Origin: Notospermus geniculatus
Lineage: Eukaryota; Nemertea; Pilidiophora; Heteronemertea; Lineidae
Length of the DNA: 64,000 nt
Assembly: GCA_002633025.1 (NCBI GenBank)
Contig: NMRB01000038.1
Span: forward strand, 439,177-503,176
Direction: 5' to 3'
Position numbers and translations under genes: made by a program. Of this stretch, positions 54,671 through 64,000 are shown piece after piece. The notes under the pieces were generated by a model. It had not been told where the DNA came from, did no database searches, and saw only the letters and a program-made list of their open reading frames with translations. Positions within the stretch are counted from its first letter, which is position 1. The number at the start of each line of letters is the position of its first letter.

Positions 54671-56062
54671 GCCCGCTGTACACGATCAAATTTTTCATCC
54701 AATTTTCTGAATATCTATACAATCTTCTATACAATAAGAGAGAAGACGGTGCAGCTTTGTTACACTCCTTCTGGAGATCGGGCAGCATCCAAGTAATGAA
54801 TGATGATGTGATGTGTAGGCCTGGTATTAGTCTGTGTTTATGGCAAATAAAAACCGGGAAAAAGTTGGTTCCAAGATGGTTTTGACAGGGAAATCCTTTA
54901 GTGACCTGTGATTCTATTTTTACGCTGTGGAGGGATTCCCCCAATTGTCTTTACTCGCTGATTGTGTGACCCCGTTCCTGTTACAAAGACAGTGGAATGG
55001 CCTAGATGCACGATCCTCTTATCAGAGAAAGAATGGGCAACCTTCTACGATGAACTCCGGCAGTTCGAAAAGGCCGAACCGCCGAACGCGCAGAACCGCC
55101 GAACTTGGTACGCAGAACTGTACACCAATTTCGAAAAGACAGAACCGTAGCCATTTTTTTCAAAATTGCCTAATTTGCATATTAATCATGCCAGATAACT
55201 AGAATTCACGCAATCTGCGCTGATAGTAGGAGTTATTTACCATAACTGAGATGCAAATACATGTAGATACGCACGTTATAGGTATACCTACTGCTACCAG
55301 TGCACTAACAAAATTTGTTAATTTAATTTAAAGTCCCTCTGATGTCAAATACCTGAGTGTGTTTATTTAGCTCGTATTACAGGACACCTCATCAACAGAA
55401 AGGTCACGATTACATCAGTAAGCTCTAAAAATATTAGAGTGAATCACACTGCAACTTGGCTGATATTCATAAAGGATAGTAAATGCTTTTACTTCAAGAT
55501 TTATATTGGACTACATATTGTCTGAAAGGTTAGGAATACAACGTAGTTGTACACGATACTTTGACATGCAAAATTACTGAGAACCTCCACGGTAGGCCTT
55601 CATTGCTGTTGCGTCAACAGACAATACAAGTGGACATGTTCGAAAACTGATTTGAACATAAAATCACAAATTTAGGCAATTTTGAAAAAAAAATGTTTGC
55701 GGCTCTGTCTTTTCGAAATTGGGGTAGAGTTCTGCGTACCGATTTCGGCGGTTCGGCGAGTTCGGCGGTTCGGCCTTTTCGAATTGCCGGATGAACTCCT
55801 GCAGCAAAGTGGCAATGAGATTCCTACTGGATAGTATTGGAAAGGCCTTCATCTGCATAACTTATTTGTTCTATTCATTCCACAAAATTCTGCAAAATAC
55901 ATGCGCCCCAATAGAAACACCCTCCCGATAACACGACCGTAGGACCGGTAACTTGCTAGTGCTCAATAAAGGCGTACAGGCGGGTTTGTACATTAAAGCC
56001 CCAATAGGTCCAGAATCTGAAGTTCCGAAAATTGGATGAAAAATTTGATCGTGTACAGCGCG
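54671..56062. mobile_element. 1.4-kb TIR element, large form of the GCCCGCTG family
   Basis: Tips GCCCGCTGTACACGATCAAA and, inverted, GCGCGCTGTACACGATCAAA, followed by TTTTTCATCCAATTTTC. Further inverted arms at 55058-55165 and 55677-55797 contain CAGTTCGAAAAGGCCGAACC. A 152-bp derivative sits at 36011-36162. No transposase was recognised. Confidence 0.7.
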
Positions 56063-56570
56063 CATAAAAATAGAGTTGCTTGCTGGTTTTGCACTCAACC
56101 TCAAGTTCGCAGACATTGGCAAGGTTGAATAAATCTAATTGAGTTGAACGATTGATGTTCACCAAGGCTGAAAAGCTCTATTTCGTCATCTTCAACAAAA
56201 CACTTGACGAAGGCTGTTCTCCTTTTTCAGTACACCCCCAAATCTCAAGTTTTTTGGGTTGGATTTCCTACGTATCGAGTAGAAATGAATTAAAAATATC
56301 AGACTCCTTTCAGTTGATATTGTAGACTTTATGTTCATGTGAAGTTACAGCTTCAAACTATGATTATTTGTAATGTTTCTGGGCATTTAAAAATATGCAT
56401 TGTTTTAAATCTCAAGGTCAGGGTCAGTCAAGATTAATATTGCGGTGCAGTTTTCAATCATTTGACAAAAGTGAACCACCCTGTGATTTTGGTTCCGATT
56501 GGTTCAGCCATTTCCGAGTTTTGCACAACTTGCATGTCATCTCCTTAACAGCCCATGCCCTTTGAGGTAC

Positions 56571-57112
56571 AAATGTATTTATTTCTGACACTGTTGTAGT
56601 CGTGTATAAAGTTTGTGCATAATTTCATAAAACTCGTTCTTGTTCTTACAAGTGGCACAATATACCATGATTTCACTCACAAACGAAAAAGATAGAAAAA
56701 TGTAACATTTTTAATTATAATTTCGACACATTTCCGAAGGAAACAATATTGTATAAACATCGAATATAAGTTTGAGGCATGATTTCTGAATTTTGGACAA
56801 ATCCCCTGCAGAATGAGGTCTCTTCCCATAAATCATGTTGAACTGGTCTGTGCTAAAAACGATTAGTGAGAGGGGCACTTTTAAGAAAATTCTCAGTCTC
56901 GCTCAAGGCGAGAAACCTATGACAAACAACCCCGAAAGATGAGAGGTTACCTCAGAATGCAAGGCTTACAACTGATGCAGGATGATGGTGTCGTAGAATA
57001 CCTGTATCAGCGCACAAAGGCTGGGGCCGAGCGGGCGGGGCTGGTTCCACTGCAAACATGGCGGATTCAGAACTTCGATCTGTCGCTTTGGGTCAGAAAT
57101 TTGTGGAAAATA
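56571..57112. other. Anonymous stretch
   Basis: No coding or repeat structure recognised. Confidence 0.35.
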
Positions 57113-58141
57113 CAAGGAGGGCCAAAAAAAGCGCCCCACTTTTAAAAAATTCCTATAATTTCATTTTTAACTGAAATGTTTTCTGTCTCTCAAGTATTAA
57201 AAGTATAGATCCAGGGATTTGTTTTGGTGTGTGTTACAAGAGTTTTGAACAACTATGCCGCTTACCACAGAACAAAGAGCAAAACTGGTAGAAATCTACC
57301 TTGAGATAAAATCAGTCGTTAAAACAAGACGGGCATATTGTAATCATTTCAATGTTAGGGAGGCCCCGAGCAGAAAGACTGTTTGGAGGATGTAGAGAAG
57401 TTTAGAACTGAGAGAACTGTCCACAATGTCAATAAAGGCAGGTCTGGTCGACCTAAGTCAGTCCGAACTCCAGAAAACGTCGATGCTGTCCGTCTGTCTG
57501 TGATGCAAAGTCCAAAGAAATCGACTCGACGACGATCACAGGAATTGAGTCTCAGCAGGTCCAGCATCCGTCGCATATTGAAATTGGATCTTGAACACTG
57601 TTCCCATATCACGATCAGGTCAAGCCTAAGCTGACAGCGGAGGACCAAAGGGCTCGGGTTCGTATGTGTGATTGGTTTAATGAAAAAATGGAGGAAGATG
57701 ACGACTGGATAGACAATGTCTGGTTCAGTGATGAGGCGCACTTTCATCTTTGGGGATATGCAAAGGATAATGTCTATGCCGACAACCCCAGGACAATTCA
57801 AGAACTGAAGGATGCTATCACCACATTTGTCAGACGAATTCCCCAGCAGATGTACAGACAGGTCATCAGAAACTTTGCAGTGAGGTTGAATGAGTGTTTG
57901 AACCGCCGTGGTGCCCACATTGAGCACGTCTTGTAAACTGTCCAATTCGGAAAATTGCAAAATCACAAGTTTAAGTAAAATGGCTGTAACTCATTACATA
58001 GGACATTGAACTACGATACAAAAATACCTAAAAAAATCTCCCAGACCTCTGCTTTAGGACAGTATGTGTCAGATTTCTGTAGACCAATCCGTTTAGATTC
58101 CAGAGCAAATTGTAACTGGGGCGTTTTTTTTGCCCACCCTG
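57113..58141 (+). mobile_element. Mariner-type transposon, internally deleted
   Basis: TACAAGGAGGGCCAAAAAAA at the left (TA = 57111-57112) and its near-inverse at the right (TTTTTTTGCCCACCCTGTA, TA = 58142-58143) give about 27-bp repeats with a TA duplication. The interior carries a broken transposase (57255-57936). The full element is about 1.03 kb. Confidence 0.82.
57255..57936 (+). pseudogene. Mariner/IS630-type transposase, broken and missing its second and third catalytic blocks
   Basis: The ATG at 57255 starts MPLTTEQRAKLVEIYLEIKS, a helix-turn-helix region. A stop near 57393 and a frame change lead to NKGRSGRPKSVRTPENVDAV and SRSSIRRILK, the second DNA-binding helix set. After another frame change near 57590 come NVWFSDEAHFHL, with the first catalytic Asp, fused directly to WGYAKDNVYA and NPRTIQELKDAI, then RQVIRNFAVRLNECL. 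In intact relatives the Asp block and the WGY block are separated by more than 100 residues carrying the rest of the DDE/D triad, so an internal deletion is inferred. Confidence 0.78.
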
Positions 58142-58269
58142 TACAACGTTTCGTCGCTAGCTTCACATCCGAAGGATACTATTCACTTGTTTGCATCAGG
58201 GAAGGACTTGTTTGTGTCAAATATGACAGGGAAAGGGACACCATTCATGTTTTACTCGGCTTCAACTGC

Positions 58270-58372
58270 GTAGACTCGGGACCCAGTCGTTGTGTCGCTC
58301 CGGTCGCCGCACAACACTACTCCAGTGTAGCGCGGCGACTGGATCGACACAACGACTGGGTCCCGAGTCTAC
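58270..58372. repeat. 103-bp hairpin
   Basis: GTAGACTCGGGACCCAGTCG (then TTGTGTCG) is mirrored at the right end, and an inner GGTCGCCGC/GCGGCGAC pair continues the stem. Confidence 0.75.
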
Positions 58373-58529
58373 AACTCCGTCGAAGTTCAGATGTCACTGT
58401 GGACTACTAATGTATGCGAGGACTTTTCTGATTGGCTCTCAAGTTGGCTCTTCTTTCTATCGATGTTCTTCGCGATTTAAAAAACAATTATTGTATGAAT
58501 TATGCTGTAAAATGAAGGATTTTGATATC

Positions 58530-59069
58530 AAGTACCGGTAATAAAGAACACAGGTATGCTTAACGTTGAATATGTTTTTTGGTGATATATTTTGTTCTGG
58601 ATCATATTTGATGACAGCAGTGGGAGCGAGCGTGATAATCGCACAATCTGCTGGGAGTGGAATTCAGTGGGCAAAATGTCAAGGGTGAAGGGAGCGTAGT
58701 TCGAAGGGCGGCGTGACCGTAGGCCTTGATATGTCAAGATGAAACTGTGAGAGGTAAAGTGATTTGTTGAGTTGTATGCTCCCAGTGGTCTGTACCGGCT
58801 GCTAAACCTTTGGACCGAGAACAAGATGGTGTTACCAATGTTCTTAGGTGTTTATATCGACAAAGGAAAGTCATTGATAATGAAAATATACTGTATTCTT
58901 GACTTGATTCAACACAATATCTGACATGTCTCATGGCTTCATTCGCGCGCCTCTGCTCTGGGCCCGGCAGGGGATCTGAAGAAGACGAATCACATGGTCA
59001 CTAATGTGCAAAAGGGAAATTCGGAAATGTACCGTTGCCTAATATAGACATGAAAAACATGTGGTTACA
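58530..59069 (-). repeat. Probable 3' LTR of the Ty3/Gypsy element
   Basis: On the minus strand a purine tract GTTGGGGAGGG (59080-59070) is followed by TGTAACCACATG, a common LTR start. About 540 bases on, TTTATTACCGGTAC may be the end. The 5' LTR is outside the window, so the pair cannot be compared and the far border is approximate. Confidence 0.4.
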
Positions 59070-60039
59070 CCCTCCCCAACTTCAAAATCTTGCCAAAGGT
59101 TTCAACAAATCTCCAGCCGGCCCAAGAGCAGGTTAGCATTTACGCCCTTAATAAAATCAAAATAATGCCAGTCCAAATATATAGTCCAGACAGTAGTGAT
59201 TGCACACCACAGTTCAGAACAGTCCAATAACTAAGGGATAATAAAGTCACAACTGTGAAACTATATTACATGTATTTTGAATACAAAAGAGGTCAATACT
59301 GAGCAAAGCACACTTCTCAAAGATGAACCACAAGACACAACGGCATCTCATATCGTGTCAGCACCACCAAGCGCACTATTTTCCGTATGAATTGGTACGA
59401 GGTGATCAGTCAGGCACCAATGATCAGGAGATCATGAATCGGATCATAGCTATCACTTGTAGTATGGAAACAAGATAAACCACTTCTCACTTTCAACAGG
59501 ATTACCAAAACATGCCAATGGCACATCTCACTACAGCCCTGTCATCTTCACTACAGTCCCACTGATTACACAGGAGTTTAGAGAACAGATGAGAGAACAT
59601 CTACCCTTTTGGGTAATTACCCAGTATCCCAATAGCCGCACTGACCAAAAGCAGGAGGACTTATTCAGAAGACGAAGCTGACAGATCATGTCCAAAGACA
59701 AAGCAATCACCAAAATTAAGTGTTTTTAAATGGGGAGAGGTTGCCAGCACATTCACCCATACTTATTCACTCAACTCTGATGTCCTCATTTTCCTGGTAC
59801 TGAATATTCACCATCCACATCAGACCTCATAACTATGTATGAATATCGAATAGAAATGAACCTGTTCCATTAGTGCCTCCTCTTATGAACACATGAATCA
59901 CGAATCCCCTGAACTCACTAAATAAACTTTCAAAATTATTCACTTTGGAAACTTTTTGATTAATCCAATAAAGTAATGTCGGAATTACTGCATCCACTAC
60001 GACTGTCCAATCTCATCCATCCTGAACAATAACCTAGTC
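59070..60039 (-). other. Non-coding part of the Gypsy element between pol and LTR
   Basis: About 970 bases without recognisable domain. No env-like frame seen. Confidence 0.4.
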
Positions 60040-63000
60040 CTAAAATACCGAATTGTCCAATGGTATGCATACCGGTGAAGATTGCCAGTTCACATGAACT
60101 ACAGGAACTGCATTCACTTGAAGCGATCCTCCTCCAGGTGGTCTCGACAGTTGCCACCACAGAACAGGCGTAAAAGACTGCTGGAATGTCTCAATCACTG
60201 CACTCCCAACTCCAGCAGCTACTGTCTGTATCGTAGGTTGTCCCAAATTATCATATGTGAACTGTTTTGGTCTCCTACATGCCCTTACAGGTCTCGGATG
60301 AAATTCAGGTGCATTGGGACTCAATACTGTACTCTCTGTTGTCTCCGGCTCCAATGCACTTGGTTCGACAACTGGTTCAGCTGGACTATGACTATTTGAT
60401 AATGTCCTTTCTCTCCCTTCCCCCTGGAATTTAGGAGGGCCAGTTAGAATGAAATCAAGCAGCTCATCATCGTCACTGTCACTGTCACTGTCACTACATG
60501 TATCATCCAACTCATGGGAAGCACCCGTGTCCATATTAGTATCACGTGGAAGATGAGTTTTCTGTGGAACCCAGGCTTTCACTGGAATCATCAGCAAGAG
60601 GAAGTCCTGGACAAGGTAGCAGAAGATTCCGATGCAGCACACGCTCTTTCCCAGAGCCGTCTTAGGGCCGTACTCCATATACTGGGCTGCTGGCAGGATC
60701 ACCCTTTCTAGAACTTACGATGTGAATCTTTTCCTCCCAATATTACGAAGTTTACCTTGTCCACCCCGCTGGCTAAGGTTCCGTACCAATACACGATCTG
60801 ATATCTGCAGTGGCTGGCCATATGTTTTTTGATTATAATGAGCCGTACTCCGCTGTGCTTCTGCTGTAGATCGAGAAGAGGCAATATCATGAGCATCCTT
60901 CGTCGCTTGTTGCCTCGGCTCACATATTCGTCATAACTACGGGAATTAGTGTCCTTGACAATTCCGAAAAGTGAGTCAATGGGCAACCGGGGCGACCGAC
61001 CGAACAGCAATTGAAAAAGGTGAGTAGCCCGTAGCATCGTGTCTGGTACAGTTATAGGCGAACAACACTTTCTGGACATGATCACTCCATGAACCTTTTT
61101 TGCCTCTCCTGTAGTGATCTTAACATATCAAGCAATGTCCTGTTCATTCTCTCAACCTGACCATCACCCTGTGGGTGATATGGCGTGGTCCTAGTCGATG
61201 ACATTCCTGACAGCTGTTGGAGATTCTGGAAAAGACTGTTTTCAAATTCACGCCCCTGATCATGGTGGATGCGCTGAGGAAAACCATATCTGTAGACATA
61301 ATCATTGAAAAGTCTATCAGCAGCAGTCTTAGCAGCCTTATTGCGGGTAGGGAACCCAACAGCAAACCGCGTGAAATGATCCACTAACAAGAGGACATAT
61401 ATTCATGGCCGCCCTTACTCCTCTCAAGATGCAAAAAGTCAAGTGACACCAACTCAAAAGGTGCTGAAGAAGTGATGTTGACCAGAGGCGCCCTAGTGAC
61501 TCGTTGCGGTCGCTTTTTCTTGAGACAGCTGCACCTCTTGGTAATGAACTGTTCTATATCATGTTGCATAAGTGGCCAGTAAAAACGTTCACGGGCCAGA
61601 CTGACGACGCGATCGACTCCAAGATGGGCCATTTCTTCATGAAGTTCTTTGTATACTAATCTATGATAATTCACTGGTAACACTACTGTCTACACAATCC
61701 ACTCCTGCGCCAGAGTATGCCACTATCATCCAACTCCAGGTTGTTCCAACTGCGGAGCAGAACTTGCACATTATGAATCTCTCGCCTGCGCTGTCTCGAG
61801 GCCAATCGTGTCTTTGTCTTTACCAACTCGATCACTCTACCGATAGCTGGATCGTTCACCTGACTCTTCCGGATCTCATCTGGGGACAATGAGGACAATA
61901 CCTCAGTAGGCATGGTAGGTGATTCCATCAAGACAGGATCAATAGCCGCTACAGTCGCCCAATCCAGATCACCATCTCCCTGCAGTTTCATTGCTTGAAA
62001 TGTAGCCATTACATCCTGTGTGTCCAGAGTCTCTGTGCACTGCTGCATATACTGTTCAATATCCATAGGCAATCTAGAGAGCGTATCAACGTCAATGTTC
62101 AGTTTCCCAGGCCTATATTTAAGAGTCAATGGACAGTGTGACAACTCAGCCATCCAGCGATGTCCCGTAGCATTGAGTTTGGCGGTAGAAAAGATGTACG
62201 TTAACGGATTGTTGTCCGTATATACAGTCACATGTGGGGCGTAATAGAGTTGTTCCCTATTCCTGACAGTTGTGAGCCTGAACTGTTGGTTGGAAATATT
62301 ACTCGGGCTACTATTGTATTGGCCATACCTGTTCAAGCATAATCCCAACACTCATTTCCTCGGTGTACAATAGTCAGGCCAGAATACAAGTAAAGGCCTA
62401 CTGATTTGCCCCACGTCATAGCCCTACTGGTTTGACAGATATTACCAAACACCCTTTGCAACAGATTGTGCATTGACACTTCTATTCATAGGCCTAAAAT
62501 GAAAAATGTTGCTTCAGTAAAATTCATTCTCACAATTTCTTGCGGTCAGATTGGTTATCAAAGTGGGTAATCTTCTATCAGTATACGTAATAATCTTCAA
62601 GCAGTTGTATGACCTGCACTGATAACTCTTCACAATTTTATCGGCTGAGGAAAACTTTGCGGACATAAATGTGACCATCCACCACCAAACCATTCGCATG
62701 TCGCTCTCAGCTTGGCAGGTTAAGACCAAGGACGGGTTGCATCAGCTATGCTCAAAGTTAAGTTTGAGGTTGACGTCAAACCACGAGTAATATGATTTGC
62801 CATTACAATTTGAGGTTGAGAACGACTTCAAGGTTCGCTTGAGAACAAAGTCGACCTTAGGTATGACTGGTGCAACCGGGCCAAAAAAATGTTGGTCACT
62901 TTCAATATTGTCTGCCTGTTATGAAATGTGAAATAATCTATTTCTTCCTCTTCTGGTGTCATCTGAGCGACTTCCGTTCGGTTTTGTGCTGGAGGGTCAC

Positions 63001-63890
63001 AAATAATGGCATTTTCGGCCGTTTTACAGAAGCTAAGACAATGGTGTGACGTTCTCGCTGAGTTGCATTGTCATTGCAAAAGGCGGCAACTTCCTCATCA
63101 GTGACTGCATCTCAGCGTCTTGCCATCTTTTTGGTTTGGCTGTCTACTGTTGAACCCAACAGTTGGCTCAACTGTATTCACTACTGTTGGAATCAACTGT
63201 ATGCCTACAACTGTTGCATGCAAATTAGTTTTTTATTGCTTATAGCTTTCAGGCCCAAGGCTGTGCGAAATGCAAGAATGAGCCTATTCATTCAGTCTAT
63301 AACAATCCATGATGGCAAATCACTAGGCCTATTCGATTTCCATGTTTCCCTGGTCTGCCAATTGTAGGCTACACCAAACATTCATGTTATGATGTAACCC
63401 ACATGCACCCACAACTGGTGGTGACAATGTCTAATACAATAGTAGCCCGGTAATAATTCCAGCCAACAGTTCAGCCCCACAACTGTCAGGAATAGGGAAC
63501 AACTCTAATACAGATAGTCCCTGAACTTTTCCGTTACAGCCCACATCAGGGCTAAGAACTCAAGCTTGCCTGAGTGGAGGTGATAGTTTTTTTCGAACCA
63601 AAGGCAATTACCCTCAGCTGCCCTCCTTCCTCTTGATATAGAACTGCTCCCAATCCATCAGCAGAGGCATCAGTATGAAGAATAAAGGGTTTCTCCATAT
63701 CCGCAAAAGCAAGAACCGGAGGCTTTACCAAATTCTCGAGGAGCTCCTCCAGTATCTGCTGATGACCAGATGACCACTGCACCGGTGCCTTCGACGATAA
63801 CTGACCCTTGCCTTTCTGAGACTTAGACTTGTCACTAGCATTACTACCGTGTGGGTTACTCTCCAACTGTCTTAGAAGATCATACAGCAT
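60040..63890 (-). pseudogene. Ty3/Gypsy pol: RNase H, integrase and C-terminal tail, frameshifted and interrupted
   Basis: Order on the minus strand: RT/RNase H border with ILHTDASADGLGAVLYQ (from about 63680), an extra A near 63590 shifting frame, an interruption by a TIR element (62247-63508), RNase H end with VYTDNNPLTYIFSTAKLNAT and YRPGKLNIDVDTLSR, integrase zinc finger (HxxxxHLG and CSC), first catalytic Asp (VSLDFLHL), second and third blocks ([10 protein letters not shown] and [15 protein letters not shown]), LLFGRSPRLP, and a tail with ARRPKQF-like VRACRRPKQFTYDNLGQP. Frame changes near 61387, 61083 and 60705 also inactivate it. Reverse transcriptase proper and gag lie beyond 64000. 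Confidence 0.82.
62247..63508. mobile_element. 1.26-kb TIR element in the Gypsy RNase H
   Basis: AGAGTTGTTCCCTATTCCTG and about 60 more bases at 62247 recur inverted at 63431-63508. AAT flanks both ends, a 3-bp duplication. The neighbouring RNase H codons are contiguous once it is removed. The interior has no recognisable transposase. Confidence 0.78.
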
Positions 63891-64000
63891 AGGGAAAAAA
63901 AACGATCTCAGCTCGAGTTAAAATGATTCTCCAACTCTTGTCCCTAAAAATGAGTTTCTTTTCCTAATCGAATTGATGATATTTTAAGTACTCAGGTGGA

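Larger units (their letters stand above)
54106..56570. repeat. Inverted pair of a 235-bp repeat spanning 2.5 kb
   Basis: 54106-54345 (GGCATGGGCTGTTAAGGAGA to CAGCTTCAAACT-inverse) recurs inverted at 56333-56570 with about 90 percent identity by eye. Host exon 54458-54653 and the TIR element 54671-56062 lie between the arms. Confidence 0.75.

Noticed and set aside
59070-60039. Possible env-like frame of the Gypsy element.
   Set aside because: No open frame longer than about 60 codons and no signal peptide or membrane segment.

Overview
This is a eukaryotic, intron-containing and very transposon-rich stretch. Poly-pyrimidine/AG acceptors, GTAAG-type donors, CR1/L2-like LINEs, piggyBac, Harbinger, Tc1/mariner and pogo remnants, a Ty3/Gypsy element, tRNA-derived SINE pieces, short TTAGGG runs and many miniature inverted-repeat elements (MITEs) all point to a metazoan. 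The repeat flavour (abundant AGGCCTA strings, many MITE families) fits a marine deuterostome such as an echinoderm or hemichordate. That is inference: no diagnostic host gene was recognised.

Layout. 1-1758: anonymous DNA with a tRNA-like piece and one MITE. 1759-14809: a nest of insertions. A TA-flanked fold-back element is split at its centre by a LINE (2222-14349, TTGAT duplication). The LINE is itself interrupted by a TTAA-flanked MITE (3587-3914), a 39-base perfect palindrome (13796-13834) and a 7.4-kb insertion carrying a multi-exon piggyBac transposase gene on the minus strand (5868-13322). 16226-35037: the C-terminal six exons of an unrecognised host gene on the minus strand. All splice phases fit and give about 366 residues. 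Two of its introns (4 kb and 12.6 kb) are filled with repeats, including a 3.6-kb palindrome with 94-base palindromic satellite units (30393-34032).

35600-48563: almost pure mobile DNA: a hAT-type MITE with another nested inside, a 187-base palindrome, a truncated LINE, and a 4.2-kb TIR element (42086-46283) that carries eight copies of a CCCACCCGTGACA-like word and hosts a pogo remnant and a Mutator-like MITE. There are also two trains of MITEs joined end to end by single TA dinucleotides (43272-43806 and 47359-48563). 48794-54653: two plus-strand exons of a probable cysteine-containing host protein, phase-compatible and ending in a stop. Their intron holds another fold-back element and a 1.27-kb TIR element. 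54106-58372: inverted repeats, an internally deleted mariner-type transposase and hairpins. 58530-64000: the 3' half of a decayed minus-strand Ty3/Gypsy element (RNase H, integrase, tail, probable 3' LTR), interrupted by a 1.26-kb AAT-flanked TIR element.

No genes here form an operon or pathway. The biology is layered transposition around two host genes. The strongest observations are insertion boundaries that can be read exactly, because removing an insert restores either a reading frame or the sequence of an intact sister copy.
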